A stretch of 35,000 bases of DNA from Symbiodinium natans. Its lineage: Eukaryota > Sar > Dinophyceae > Suessiales > Symbiodiniaceae. Location of the stretch: NCBI GenBank assembly GCA_905221605.1, contig CAJNDS010000657.1, positions 240,001 through 275,000 on the forward strand, given 5' to 3'. The notes under the pieces are model-generated. The model made no database searches. It saw only the letters and a program-made list of their open reading frames with translations, and was not told the DNA's origin. Positions 1 through 8,125 of the stretch are shown in pieces (position 1 is the stretch's first letter; each line of letters opens with the position of its first letter). Made by a program: the position numbers and the translations under genes.

Positions 1-64
1 GAGAGAAAGCTTTTGGGGTTCGGTTCAGGGCAATCTGCTTGTCAAAGACGTTGCCCCAGTGCCC

Positions 65-112
65 CTAAACCCTAAACCCTAAACCCTAAACCCGAAACCC
101 GAAACCCCAAAC
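65..112. repeat. Interstitial telomeric block, CCCTAAA
   Basis: A short CCCTAAA array that degrades into CCCGAAA units. It lies directly downstream (minus sense) of cyclophilin exon 4. Confidence 0.9.
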
Positions 113-118
113 TCCCGC

Positions 119-157
119 CTTGTGCCCTTGTAGTGCAACGGCTCGCCGGTGCTCTCG
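119..157 (-). CDS. Cyclophilin exon 4 (GEPLHYKGT)
   Basis: Acceptor CACCAG at 158-159, then an open stretch reading ESTGEPLHYKGT, the loop before the catalytic FHR motif in cyclophilins (usually GKPLHYKGS). The likely donor is GC at 117-118. A CCCTAAA block follows immediately to the left. Confidence 0.7.
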
Positions 158-632
158 CTGGTGCCCTACCGACATGGACAGGAAATAGGGTTTATGCTCA
201 TGGTATCCACAAAAAGGACCTGTTCAGGGTTTAGGGTTTAGGGTTTGCCCAGGGTTTCGGGTTTAGGGTTTACGCTTATGGGTTTAGGGTTACTAGTATC
301 CCAAACGGGCACCCACCAATGTTTACAAGGAACCCAAAATACATTCACAAATACCCTAACCCCTATCCCCTAACCCCTAACCCCTAACCCCTAACCCCTA
401 ACCCCTAAACCCTAAACCCTAAACCCTAAACCCTGAACCCTAAACCCTGCTTCGCATAGGAGAGAGAGGAACTCTGCCCAGAGCGAAGGCTGAAAGTGGC
501 AAAGGAATCACCGCAAAGCAACTTTCGAGTAATATATATATATATGTATATATATAGGGGTCGGAATAATTACTCATAGCATTCCCTTATGGCATTGTGG
601 CCCCTTTACAATGATACTGTAATTATACTATA

Positions 633-663
<31 letters not shown>

Positions 664-2787
664 TAAAATATAGTACCCCACCCCCCCCCCCACACAAAAA
701 ACAACAAAAACCTATTCTAAGTATTCAGGACCCCTATATTAAATCCAGTCCTTCTCGCCGGTGCAGAGGCATTTGAAGTTCTCCACCTTGCTGCTGGTTA
801 GGGGTGTAGGGTAACCTAGAAAAAAATGTGCCCTTTTCGGTTTCAAGGACCTTATGAGGGAACCTAGACCCCCCCAAAAAAGGGGAATAAGGGCCTACTC
901 CGGGTCCTCGCCCTAAACCCTCAACCCGAAACCCCAAACCCCCCGAAAAGGGGGAAGAGGGTAATTATTGTGGTGTTGAGGTCTTCTCTATCTTCATTCT
1001 TGACTGGCATTTCCCGTTGTCTTGCGGTGGTTGGACACACCTTTGGGTTCAACCAGGCAATAAGAACTTAAAGGTTTAAGGTTTAGGGTTTAGGGTTTAG
1101 GGTTTAGGGTCGACACATAAGGGGTGATGAATAAGGGACACCTAATGACCAATATACACCCCGAAATTGTAGGATCCCCTTATAACAAGGACCCCAATAA
1201 GGTACTCCTATTTTCGGAAACCCCCCTATAAAGGCCCTGATCAGATGAGCTACTGATTTAATCATCGACTACGACGCCAGCTGCTACGATGCATTGTCGA
1301 ACGTCACGAGTTGCGAGCAGCATCTGTTGCAGGGATGTGGGAGCCTAGGGTTTAGGGTTTAGGGTTTAGGGTTTAGGGTTCAGAGTTTAGGGTTTAGGGT
1401 TTAGGGTTTAGGGTTTAGGGCTGAGACAGCAAACAAATTATTCGAGACTCTCGTCCGGGAAAAGGTGGAACTTGCAGACAAGAGAAAGAATCGAAAAGCT
1501 CACGCAATGAGAGCCCCAAAAAACGCGCTTTGCAACCTTAGGGGGCCTTGGGAATGATGCGGGCGTGGCCCGGCAACCCGCAACAGCCGGACATGGGCGA
1601 ACGACCGCTCCAGTTGACATCTGTTCCAGACTCTCGGCAGGATTACAACTTACTTACGTCAAATGGCGATTGAAGAAAGATCTGGGACAGTAGAAACTTC
1701 TTGTGGTTGTTTTTTTATGTAAGGTTGTACCGTACTCTACCTCGTGAACTTACGGAACACTCCTGAACTAGAAGCCCTCGGGGTGTAGGATTTAGGGTTT
1801 AGGGTTTGGGGCTTAGGGTTTAGGGTTTGGGGTTTAGAGAACCCTGAACCCTGAAACTCTAAACAACTCAAAAACCCTGTCTCCTGAAAACCCTAAACTC
1901 TAACAGCCAAGCTCGGCGCCGTTCTTGGCATGTCCTCTCCATAGAGACCGATCACCTAGGGACGCACGTGCGTTGAATGGAGTCCCGAAGTCGTTTGTCA
2001 GCTAGGGTTCAGGGTTTAGGGTTTAGGGTGAACCCTAAACCCTTAACCCTAAACCCTAAACCCTAAACCCTAAACCCTAAACCCTAAACCCTAGAGGGGC
2101 CTGCCATGATTTCGACTACGTTGCCCCACAACTCCCTGAGCCCAATGCTTTTGGTGCAACTCCCGGCTTCCATACGATGGAAATCACCTCTAAGCCCTAA
2201 ACCCGAAGCCCTAAACCCTAAACCCTAAACCCTAAACCCTAAACCCTAAACCCTAAACCCTAAACCCTAAACCCTAGAAGCCCGAAGCCCTAAACCCCTG
2301 CACATCTACTAGCTGACTGCGCGCGCTTGCTTCGGGCTTAGGGTGGTAGGTTTAGGGTATAGGGTTTGGGGTTCACGCTGTAAGCCCGAACCCCGAAACC
2401 TGACACGTCTAAAGCTTGTGAAGCCGTAAGATTCAGCGAAGCCCTAAGCCCACATCCTACTACATCGTCAACAAGTAGGGGCCCGCTTACTCTGCCAACT
2501 TTACTCAAAAGGAGTTATAGCCTAAATAGTTCGACTTGTAAGCCACTTTAGGGCTACTTATAACTCGGGAACCCTAAACCCTAAACCCTAAACCCTAAAC
2601 CCCAAACCCCAAACCCTAAACCCTAAACCCCAAACCCTAAACCCTAAACCCTAAACCCTATGTAAGGCCCTTACTTGTATGACAACCCCCAAAGTCCTCC
2701 ACCTGAGGCTCGGGCGATGCGGCCCATGGGCTTCTCGTCGATCTCAATGTCGAAGAAGCACTTCTCGGTGATTTCATACTTGAGTTC
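119..2787 (-). CDS. Cyclophilin-type peptidyl-prolyl cis-trans isomerase, 3'-truncated split gene
   Basis: Gene-level entry for four microexons read right to left (2716-2787, 1920-1955, 751-786, 119-157). Together they give the start of a cyclophilin domain: FFDIEID..GRI, then GLYGEDMPRT, then VENFKCLCTGEK, then GEPLHYKGT. The first three join in phase 0 without adjustment. Cyclophilins catalyse cis-trans isomerisation of prolyl peptide bonds and help protein folding. The catalytic FHR..Q and later motifs should lie left of the window, so activity cannot be judged. Introns of about 760-1130 bases (594 before the last exon) are filled with telomere-like repeats and TIR elements. No upstream exon is firmly linked, so the cyclophilin could be one domain of a larger protein. 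Family assignment is strong; exact splice points are inferred. Confidence 0.82.
226..292. repeat. Interstitial telomeric block, TTTAGGG, imperfect
   Basis: TTTAGGG units interrupted by TTTCGGG and unrelated bases. Confidence 0.85.
354..448. repeat. Telomere-variant block, CCCCTAA then CCCTAAA
   Basis: Six or so CCCCTAA units (TTAGGGG on the other strand) pass into standard CCCTAAA. The change of unit inside one block suggests local tandem amplification of a variant. Confidence 0.9.
555..736. mobile_element. TIR element, family C
   Basis: Ends TAGGGGTCGGAATA and, inverted, TATTCAGGACCCCTA. The interior holds TA-dinucleotide runs and a 12-C tract. It lies 15 bases past cyclophilin exon 3. Other copies are at about 8807 and 29602. 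The element is non-coding and too short for a transposase. Confidence 0.7.
751..786 (-). CDS. Cyclophilin exon 3 (VENFKCLCTGEK)
   Basis: Acceptor CAGCAAG at 787-788 followed by exactly twelve codons reading VENFKCLCTGEK, a hallmark of cyclophilins (VENFRALCTGEKG). The next bases are GACTGG, an apparent GA donor, and a stop follows if it is not spliced. It joins in phase 0 to exon 2, giving MPRT-VENF as expected. Confidence 0.82.
795..912. mobile_element. TIR element, family A (diverged copy)
   Basis: Shares with the family A copy at 14025 the internal phrases AAGGGAACC-like, poly-A and GGGCCTACTCCGGGTCCT. The left end is degraded into telomere-like sequence. Confidence 0.5.
1076..1110. repeat. 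Interstitial telomeric block, TTTAGGG
   Basis: Four TTTAGGG units, inside the cyclophilin intron between exons 2 and 3. Confidence 0.9.
1171..1236. mobile_element. Family F repeat copy
   Basis: Contains AAGGACCCCAATAAGGTAC and GGAAACCCCC, shared with the copy at about 33786. Ends are not well defined. Confidence 0.45.
1347..1420. repeat. Interstitial telomeric block, TTTAGGG
   Basis: About ten TTTAGGG units with one TTCAGAG variant, in the same cyclophilin intron. Confidence 0.92.
1785..1900. repeat. Decayed telomeric sequence in both orientations
   Basis: Imperfect TTTAGGG/TTTGGGG units followed by CCCTGAA/CCCTAAA remnants, just downstream of cyclophilin exon 2. Confidence 0.7.
1920..1955 (-). 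CDS. Cyclophilin exon 2 (VIGLYGEDMPRT)
   Basis: Acceptor TCCCTAG at 1956-1957, twelve codons reading VIGLYGEDMPRT, then a GC donor (GCGCCG) at 1918-1919. Cyclophilins have GRIV.GLYG..VPKT here. The codons continue GRI of exon 1 and are continued by VENF of exon 3, all in phase 0. Confidence 0.85.
2004..2093. repeat. Head-to-head telomeric repeats (TTTAGGG then CCCTAAA)
   Basis: TTTAGGG units run directly into CCCTAAA units with almost no spacer, so the RNA or single strand can fold into a perfect-stem hairpin. Confidence 0.88.
2194..2277. repeat. Interstitial telomeric block, CCCTAAA
   Basis: About ten near-perfect CCCTAAA units. Confidence 0.93.
2570..2661. repeat. Interstitial telomeric block, CCCTAAA
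   Basis: CCCTAAA array with several CCCCAAA variants, immediately downstream of cyclophilin exon 1 in gene sense. Confidence 0.93.
2716..2787 (-). CDS. Cyclophilin exon 1 seen (FFDIEID..GRI)
   Basis: Acceptor GGTCCCAG at 2788-2789, 24 codons, then a GC donor (GCCCGAG) at 2714-2715. The peptide contains YEITEKCFFDIEID and KPMGRI, the first beta strands of the cyclophilin fold (VFFDI.I.GKP.GRI). GC at third positions is high, as usual for dinoflagellate exons. It may not be the first exon, since no start codon is adjacent. Confidence 0.87.
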
Positions 2788-2816
2788 CTGGGACCCACTC
2801 TTTGGGGGCGGGGGGG

Positions 2817-2880
2817 GTTAGGGTTTAGGGTTTAGGGTTTAGGGTATAGGGTTTAGGGTTTAGGGTTAGGGCTTAGGGGG
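2817..2880. repeat. Interstitial telomeric block, TTTAGGG, next to G-tracts
   Basis: Eight or so TTTAGGG units bordered by G-runs at 2807-2817 and 2880-2901. CCCTAAA downstream, exon, TTTAGGG upstream is the commonest arrangement in the window. Confidence 0.92.
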
Positions 2881-2917
2881 TCGGGGGAGAGGGGGGGGGG
2901 GGTGTTCGACCTTCAAA

Positions 2918-2980
2918 CCAAATTATGCGCCCTAGTCTTTCCGCCCATTTTGTGTTGGCGTCCTGAGCCTTCAGCTTCAA
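2918..2980 (-). CDS. Exon-like segment, unknown (DANTKWAERLGRIIWF)
   Basis: After an AG (GCTCAG) the minus strand reads DANTKWAERLGRIIWF without a stop. No family is recognised. It is the nearest candidate upstream exon to the cyclophilin domain. Confidence 0.35.
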
Positions 2981-3188
2981 GGAATGCACGTACAGTATTG
3001 ACAACTATGCGTGAAACAGGTGTGTATGTTAGATTTATACCGTATATATATATATATATATTTTTTTTTTAAATATATGCCTATGCTATGTTGGCCCCTT
3101 CAACCCTCTGTGCCGGAGGCGTGTGTCAAGATTCGCATCTAGAGAGGGGGGGGGGGTGCTCAGGGTTCATGGCAGATCTCAGGCCAGC

Positions 3189-3318
3189 AGGTTTAGGGTT
3201 TAGGGTTTAGGGTTTAGGGTTTAGGGTTTAGGGTTTAGGGTTTAGGGTTTAGGGTTTAGGGTTTAGGGTTTAGGGTTTAGGGTTTAGGGTTTAGGGTTTA
3301 GGGTTTAGGGTTTAGGGT
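3189..3318. repeat. Pure TTTAGGG array (about 18 units)
   Basis: One of the purest telomere-repeat blocks, with no variant unit, so it is either young or maintained. Confidence 0.97.
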
Positions 3319-3330
3319 CCCCATCAGGGC

Positions 3331-3450
3331 TTTAGGGGATAGCATTGGGGGGGGCCCTTAGGGGAGACCCTCTCAATAAGGTCCCTGGTTAAGAGAGCCA
3401 GAAGAGGGTCCAGAAGGGTTACACGGGTTTTTTATCCTACCTTGGAGGTT
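3331..3450. mobile_element. Family E repeat, partial copy
   Basis: Shares TTAAGAGAGCCAGAAGAGGG and neighbouring sequence with the fuller copy at 5068-5335. Confidence 0.55.
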
Positions 3451-3466
3451 TAGGGTTTATGGGTCT

Positions 3467-3598
3467 AAACTCAACTTCTTCAGCAAGTTGAGGGAGCCAC
3501 AGACCGACTTGTGCATGTGCTTATCAGCTCTCACACGTTGAGGCAGCAGATTCTGGGCCTGTTCTGAGGGCTCAAGATGCTCCGACAGGGTCAAAACC
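3467..3598 (-). CDS. Exon-like segment, unknown, 43 codons then stop
   Basis: Uninterrupted minus-strand reading frame including SEHLEPSEQAQNLLPQRV and LNLLKKLSLDP, ending in TAA. The composition is that of a soluble helical protein. There is no family match and no clear acceptor, so it could be a terminal exon or chance. Confidence 0.4.
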
Positions 3599-3655
3599 CA
3601 AACCCTAAACCCTGCCGTCCACCCTCAAGAATCTGGGCCCTGAGTTCCCTGCATG

Positions 3656-3763
3656 CTACATTGAAGGCCTACGGGTACAGAAGTCGAGTACCTCTTCTCT
3701 AGCCTGAATACTACATACGCCGCCCATGAACCTCCATGTAAGCGCGGCGAACTCAGATGCAAG
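3656..3763 (-). CDS. Exon-like segment, unknown (FAALTWRFMGGV)
   Basis: A 35-codon minus-strand frame ending in TAG, including SEFAALTWRFMGG and REEVLDFCTRRP. It looks like protein, but splice borders are not evident. Confidence 0.38.
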   Translation of the reverse strand, partial: LASEFAALTWRFMGGVCSIQAREEVLDFCTRRPSM

Positions 3764-3768
3764 CCCCT

Positions 3769-3880
3769 AAAACCCTAAACCCTAAACCCTGAACCCTAAA
3801 CCCTAAACCCTAATCCCTAAACCCTAAACCCTAAACCCTAAACCCTGAACCCTAAACCCTAAACCCTAAACCCCAAACCC
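3769..3880. repeat. Interstitial telomeric block, CCCTAAA
   Basis: About fifteen units with a few CCCTGAA and CCCTAAT variants. Confidence 0.94.
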
Positions 3881-3892
3881 TGGGTGCGGGGC

Positions 3893-3959
3893 CGACTTCT
3901 TCCGCTCGCTCTGGAGCAGGAAGCGCTCGCTGACAGGCTCGAACCTATCATAAGCGTAC
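3893..3959 (-). CDS. Exon-like segment, unknown (YAYDRFEPVSERFLL)
   Basis: Acceptor CCAACCAG at 3960-3961, then one base plus 22 codons including YAYDRFEPVSERFLLQSERK, then a GC donor. GC3 is high. It is bracketed by CCCTAAA on the left and TTTAGGG on the right. One of the better unassigned exons. Confidence 0.6.
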
Positions 3960-3990
3960 CTGGTTGGGGCTTTCAGGTTCAGAGGAGGTT

Positions 3991-4066
3991 TTAGGGTTTA
4001 GGGTTTAGGGTTTAGGGTTTAGGGTTAGGGTTTAGGGTTTAGGGTTTAGGGTTTAGGGTTTAGGGC
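3991..4066. repeat. Interstitial telomeric block, TTTAGGG
   Basis: About eleven TTTAGGG units, one shortened by a base. Confidence 0.94.
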
Positions 4067-4069
4067 AGC

Positions 4070-4195
4070 CAGGATGGGCAGAATCTGCAACAGCCCGCTC
4101 GAGGACTGTGGGGATGAGAAGGCCTCACCGAGCAGAAGCCCCTAAGTTGTGCAGGGCTTCCACGTAAGATCTGAGGGCTTTGAGGCTGTAAGTTC
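4070..4195 (-). CDS. Exon-like segment(s), unknown
   Basis: The minus strand reads RSYVEALHNLGASAR, then a canonical-looking GTGAGG, then CTCATCCCCACAG and SSGLLQILPIL. A 23-base gap between donor and acceptor would be too short for a normal intron. A plus-strand frame is also open here, so strand and structure are uncertain. Confidence 0.28.
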
Positions 4196-4234
4196 CTAGA
4201 ACCTTGATTAATATTCTATGTTTAATATATTCTT

Positions 4235-4280
4235 GGGTTTAGGGTTTAGGGTTCAGGGTTTAGGGTTTAGGGTTTAGGGC
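4235..4280. repeat. Interstitial telomeric block, TTTAGGG
   Basis: Six units with one TTCAGGG variant. Confidence 0.9.
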
Positions 4281-4309
4281 AAGGGGGATATAGGCTCTAG
4301 GGGCCGGTG

Positions 4310-4400
4310 TCCACAGTTCTTGCCCGGGGAAAGGGCCTTCGCGCACACATACCCCGAGAAGCAGCGCCCGGGCACTGATCTCCCTGATCCTCAACTTATG
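4310..4400 (-). CDS. Exon-like segment, unknown (RIREISARALLLGV)
   Basis: The minus strand reads RIREISARALLLGVCVREG, then GQELWTPAP, with no stop. It is flanked by TTTAGGG on the left and CCCTAAA on the right, the reverse of the usual arrangement. Confidence 0.33.
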
Positions 4401-4412
4401 TGGTCAACACCC

Positions 4413-4538
4413 TCCCTAAACCCTAAACCCTAAACCCTAAACCCTAAACCCTAAACCCTAAACCCTAAACCCTAAACCCTAAACCCTAAACCCTAAACCC
4501 TAAACCCTAAGCCCTAAACCCTAAACCCTAAACCCTAG
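4413..4538. repeat. CCCTAAA array (about 18 units)
   Basis: Nearly pure, with one CCCTAAG unit. Confidence 0.97.
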
Positions 4539-4544
4539 GACAGA

Positions 4545-4667
4545 CCCAGACTTCCCTGCCAGAAAGCACGCAACGACTCGGCACCCACCAATCTGATTTT
4601 TAGGAAGGGTTTGGGGGTCCTTGCTTTCGCGGTGTACCATGCACGGAGCAGGTGACACACCCCGAAG
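4545..4667 (-). CDS. Exon-like segment, unknown, 41 codons
   Basis: A minus-strand frame without stop including CHLLRAWYTAKARTPKPFL and VGAESLRAFWQG. It is long for chance in this GC range, but there are no recognised motifs. Confidence 0.42.
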
Positions 4668-4705
4668 CCTAAACCAGCAAGAGTCCCGGCGGGGGGGGGG
4701 GGAAT

Positions 4706-4788
4706 CCCTAAGCCCTAAACCCTAAACCCTAAACCCTAAACCCTAAACCCCTAAACCCCTAAACCCTAAACTCTAAACCTTGAAACCC
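4706..4788. repeat. Interstitial telomeric block, CCCTAAA/CCCCTAAA
   Basis: Mixed 7- and 8-base units, bordered on the left by a G-run at 4688-4701. Confidence 0.92.
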
Positions 4789-4842
4789 CAGAGTTCCAGG
4801 AAGGCCCCCTAACAGCACAGGGGGGTCACCACACTTGCTCAC

Positions 4843-4910
4843 GGGTCCGCTTCTCGAGCCAGATGACGATACATCGCTCCTTGTACTCACCGTCGTCCAG
4901 CATGAAGTAC
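4843..4910 (-). CDS. Exon with canonical splice sites, unknown (YFMLDDGEYKERC)
   Basis: Acceptor GAAGACAG at 4911-4912 and donor GTGAGCAAG starting at 4842. The enclosed 68 bases read FMLDDGEYKERCIVIWLEK in one frame only, with strong third-position GC. The best-defined unassigned exon in the left part. No family is recognised. Left flank CCCTAAA, right flank TTTAGGG. Confidence 0.68.
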
Positions 4911-4952
4911 CTGTCTTCGTGATCTTAGAACTATAGAGCTAGCTTTAAGGTG

Positions 4953-5035
4953 TAGGGTTTAGGGTTTAGGGTTTAGGGTTTAGGGTTTAGGGTTTAGGGT
5001 TTAGGGTTTAGGGTTTAGGGTTTAGGGTTTAGGGC
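4953..5035. repeat. TTTAGGG array (about 12 units)
   Basis: Nearly pure block upstream (gene sense) of the exon at 4843-4910. Confidence 0.96.
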
Positions 5036-5067
5036 TAGGGCTCCTAGGTTCAGGGGGGGAGGGGGGG

Positions 5068-5335
5068 TTAGGCACCCAGGGAACCTTCGGGAAGCATGGG
5101 GAGCCTTAGGGAGTAGTAGGGAGCATCAGGGAACCTTGGGTTACACTAGGGGATAGGATTAGGGGGACCCTTGGGGATATAGACCCTCTGTATAAGGTCC
5201 CTGTTTAAGAGAGCCAGAAGAGGGTTCAGAAGGGGTTCCCCTTTAAGGGTCCCCCTTATCCTACCTAGGATACACACACCCCTTGAAGCCCCTCTCCCCT
5301 AAGAACCCGATAATCGTTCTCTTGGAATCTTATGT
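5068..5335. mobile_element. Family E repeat, fullest copy
   Basis: Begins with imperfect short tandem units of the form AGGGAACCTT/AGGGAGC and ends CCCTAAGAACCCGATAAT. Related copies lie at 3331, 21241 (inverted) and 25788. No open frame; probably a non-autonomous element. Confidence 0.6.
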
Positions 5336-5395
5336 GAGGATAGTTACGTGAGCACTACATATGGTCCCTCACCTCCTCTGAGGGGTGTTGAAGTA

Positions 5396-5490
5396 TGGGC
5401 CCTTGGGTTGTATAGGGAACTTTATATTGAAAAGGGTGCCCTTTTTGGTCCCCTAAAAAAGGCAAAAAGGGCCTACCCTTAGTACCCCAG
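5396..5490. mobile_element. TIR element, family A (diverged copy)
   Basis: AAAAGGGTGCCCTTTTT, GGCAAAAAGGGCCTAC and the spacing match family A copies at 8936 and 14025. Confidence 0.5.
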
Positions 5491-5919
5491 CAGCCACATT
5501 GCAACAAGAGTAGCGTTGTTGTTCGTGGTTACTGTTATTCATCTATGAAGGAACCAAGTACCTGCCTTCGTTATCTTGCTAGCCCAGCAACCAGAATATT
5601 GTCATCAGAGTACCTTTTTTGGTGCTGGCTAACAAAGCCTACCCGAAGGGTCCATGTACTTTATTAGTACATACATGGGCCTCAAAGTCCTTATGTAGGA
5701 AATACTTTAAGGCCCAAGAATTCCCTAAGAATTCCCTATTTAGGTATATGGACCCTTAGGGCTAAGCTCCCAACCTTAGAAAATTGCAAAGAAGCCCAAC
5801 CACCCAACGCCTATACCCCACAACTTACCCTGAACTACCCTCGTCCCATCTAAACCCATGACTGCACCCCAACCCCCATAAGCTCTAAGACCTGAACCTC
5901 AGAACCCACCCCTAAAAAA
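5491..5919. other. Unassigned stretch
   Basis: AT-richer unique sequence without a convincing frame or repeat. It contains an imperfect palindrome, TCCATGTACTTTATTAGTACATACATGG, broken into short arms around 5650-5676. Confidence 0.5.
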
Positions 5920-6095
5920 AACACAACGCCCGGCGGCACAACCTCAGCTCCCCCCCGCGGGCACGATTCTACCACATCAACTTCGTAGAGGAGCTGGCAA
6001 GCAAAGGCCGAAAATAAATAGGATTTGGGGGCCAGCAGGAGAAGCCAAAGCAGATTGGAGCGAGAACCCCGGACAATATCCCGGGTGGAGGGGGG
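5920..6095 (-). CDS. Exon-like segment, unknown (LLWLLLLAPKS..LLYEVDVVE)
   Basis: A minus-strand frame is open from about 6095 to 5920. It includes SRSNLLWLLLLAPKSYLFSA (hydrophobic) and LLYEVDVVESCPRGG after an internal acceptor-like TTGCCAG at 5994. It may be one exon or two. A hydrophobic segment could be a membrane span. No family recognised. Confidence 0.38.
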
Positions 6096-6178
6096 GTGGG
6101 GGGGTTTTGGGTAAGGGTTGGGGTTCAATGAGAGGTTTATAGGGACAGGGACATGAAGCTAAGGCGTCAAAGAGCCAG

Positions 6179-6690
6179 GCTTCTTTACATATGTACATAC
6201 ATAAACAAACAAACAAACAAAAAATAAATAAATAAATAATATAAGGTTTGGGTATGTAAAGCGTGTGTTTTTTCAGGGCTTGGGTCTACGGCCTACCTGT
6301 TGCAGGTTTCCTAAGACCACAGCGGGTTTTGGGGAGCTTGGTGGTTGGGGAATTCCCGGGTTGGAGGGGAGCTTCTGCATGTTCGGCCTGGGCAAATGAT
6401 TAGGCTTCACGTCTTGGGGTCCCTAACTGCCTAGATGGTCAGTTCTGAAATTGATGGTCCCCTTTTGGGTACCCAAATAAGAGGGGCAGCCTTATAATAA
6501 GGACCCCACAAAGGCCACTAATTTAGAGAAATCACCATACAACCCATGAGTCTTGGGGATTTGGGCTGCGATTGACGCGTGCTTTAGTTGTCATGTTTCA
6601 CGGGCTTCCGGTGGTTTGGCCCTGGGGTTTTAGGGGTATCAACGCCTACTATAAATGCCATAGGCCCTACATCCCAAACCGATTTGGGGA
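6179..6690. other. Unassigned stretch with simple repeats
   Basis: Short AAAC/AAAT runs at 6203-6240, a family F-like fragment at 6455-6520 (AATAAGGACCCCACAAAG), and a plus-strand open stretch at 6555-6630 of uncertain meaning. Confidence 0.45.
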
Positions 6691-6693
6691 TCA

Positions 6694-6782
6694 CCCTAAA
6701 CCCCAAACCCCACACCCTAAGCCCTAAACCCTAAACCCTAAACCCGAAACCCTAAACCCTAAACCATAAACCCCTAAACCCC
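6694..6782. repeat. Interstitial telomeric block, CCCTAAA, imperfect
   Basis: CCCTAAA with CCCCAAA, CCCGAAA and CCATAAA variants. Confidence 0.9.
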
Positions 6783-6787
6783 TGAAT

Positions 6788-6850
6788 CTGCGAGGGGTCG
6801 CGGCCTTGTCATTGATAACCAAGCCGCCTTTCTCGGGGACCAACCCCGCC
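6788..6850 (-). CDS. Exon-like segment, unknown (AGLVPEKGGLVIND)
   Basis: Acceptor GTCTTCCCAG at 6851-6852, then AGLVPEKGGLVINDKAATPR, ending CGCA followed by GATTCAGG (apparent GA donor). The exon at 9339-9427 ends in the same way, CTCA|GATTCGG. Bracketed by CCCTAAA left and TTTAGGG right. Confidence 0.58.
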
Positions 6851-6867
6851 CTGGGAAGACAGGGTCT

Positions 6868-7018
6868 AGGGGTTTAGGGTTTAGGGGCTTAGGGGTTTAG
6901 GGTTTAGGGGTTTAGGGTTTAGGGTTTAGGGTTTAGGGGTTTGGAGGTTTAGGGGTTTAGGGGTTTAGGGCTTAGGGTTTAGGGGTTTAGGGGTCCAGAC
7001 GTTTAGGGTTTAGGGTTT
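6868..7018. repeat. Telomere-variant block, mixed TTTAGGG/TTTAGGGG
   Basis: Alternation of 7-base and 8-base units over 150 bases. Confidence 0.93.
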
Positions 7019-7032
7019 GTGCAAGATTCAGG

Positions 7033-7130
7033 ATGGCTCAGGGATTACATGGGTTTCGGTTGCCTGCTGGAGTGTTTGGGACTTCGGGCCGTTCTGAGGA
7101 ATCTGTTGAGGAATCTGTTTTATAGCACCC
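7033..7130 (-). CDS. Exon-like segment, Gln-rich, ends in stop
   Basis: The minus strand reads QIPQQIPQNGPKSQTLQQAT and ends IPEPS then TGA. It could be a C-terminal exon or low-complexity chance; no motif. Confidence 0.3.
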
Positions 7131-7424
7131 TCAACCCTAAACCCTAAACCCTCAACCCTGGACCCTAAAGATGGGAAGGCTAAAATCCTTGAAGGGGTGT
7201 GTGTCAGGAACGCGTCTCCACTCACTGCGTTCAACCATCAGACCTCAAGCACCAACATCACCCTAAAGCCCTCAACCTTCAAGCACCCTCCACCCCCCCC
7301 CACCCCAACAACAACAATTGAACAACGACAAATACAAACCCGTAGACCCTGAAACCCGAAACGCTCAACCCCAAAAAGCTCAGACGCCTCGATTTTCATC
7401 CCTAACCCCTAAACCCTGAGTCCA

Positions 7425-7498
7425 AATTTTAATAGAAAACCCAGCCGAGGAGGGGGCTTGAGGATGCCATCTCGGCAGTCAAAGATGACATCCTTGCA
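7425..7498 (-). CDS. Exon-like segment, unknown (KDVIFDCRDGIL)
   Basis: The minus strand reads KDVIFDCRDGILKPPPRLGF then LLKFGL with no stop. Good protein-like composition; acceptor possibly TGCAAG at 7496-7501. Unrecognised. Confidence 0.48.
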
Positions 7499-7732
7499 CG
7501 TAGGTTTAGGGTTTAGGGCAGGTTTAGGGTTTGAGGTTTCGGGTTGAGGGTAGCCTCCTACACTTTGGGCGCTGCTTGGGGTGCATTTGGGGGGCATTTG
7601 GGGGGTTTAGAGAGGTCGAGTCCAGCGTGTTAGGGTTTAGCGGGGTGGCGTTCCCGGTTTTTTGGGGCTTAGGGGGGTTTATAGCGTTTTCGGCTTTAGG
7701 GAATTATAGGGGTTTACAGTGAGGTCAGGTGA

Positions 7733-7804
7733 GAACATCTGTGCAACGCTCGCTCGCTCCTGCTTCTTGACGTCATCCGCAATCGGGATATAGATGATCA
7801 CTGC
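7733..7804 (-). CDS. Exon-like segment, unknown (AVIIYIPIADDVKKQ)
   Basis: Acceptor TGGGCCAG at 7805-7806, then AVIIYIPIADDVKKQERASV and AQMF. High GC3, open in only this frame. The donor is not clear. Right flank CCCTAAA. Confidence 0.58.
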
Positions 7805-7819
7805 CTGGCCCAAGGGAGA

Positions 7820-7865
7820 ACCCTAAACCCTAAACCCTAAACCCTGAACCCTAAACCCTAAACCC
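7820..7865. repeat. Interstitial telomeric block, CCCTAAA
   Basis: Six units. Confidence 0.9.
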
Positions 7866-8125
7866 GACACCAAAGGGCTGCCATTTGGGAAGAGGGCTTT
7901 TAGCTGAATGGTGCTCTAAAGCCCCTGTGAAAATAATTTACGAATAGGTTCCCTGAAAAGGTAAAGAAGGGATATTTAAAATCATCCCAAAGCACTACCC
8001 AGATTAGGGGTTTAGGGTTTATTGGGTATTGGGTTTAGGGTTTAGGGTTTAGGGTTTCAATGTTTAGGGCCAATGCCCAGACCTCCGGCTTCATGTCCTT
8101 CTCCTGTGGCGTATGTCGGCTAGAA

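Noticed and set aside
1664-1687. 24-base microexon between CTACTGTCCCAG and GTAAGTAAG
   Set aside because: The splice signals are excellent, but cyclophilin exons 2 and 3 join directly in frame, so it would disrupt the domain.
2100-2190. Open minus-strand stretch containing GDFHRM
   Set aside because: It lies between cyclophilin exons 1 and 2, which join perfectly without it, so it is intronic. It warns that open, protein-like segments here are not always exons.
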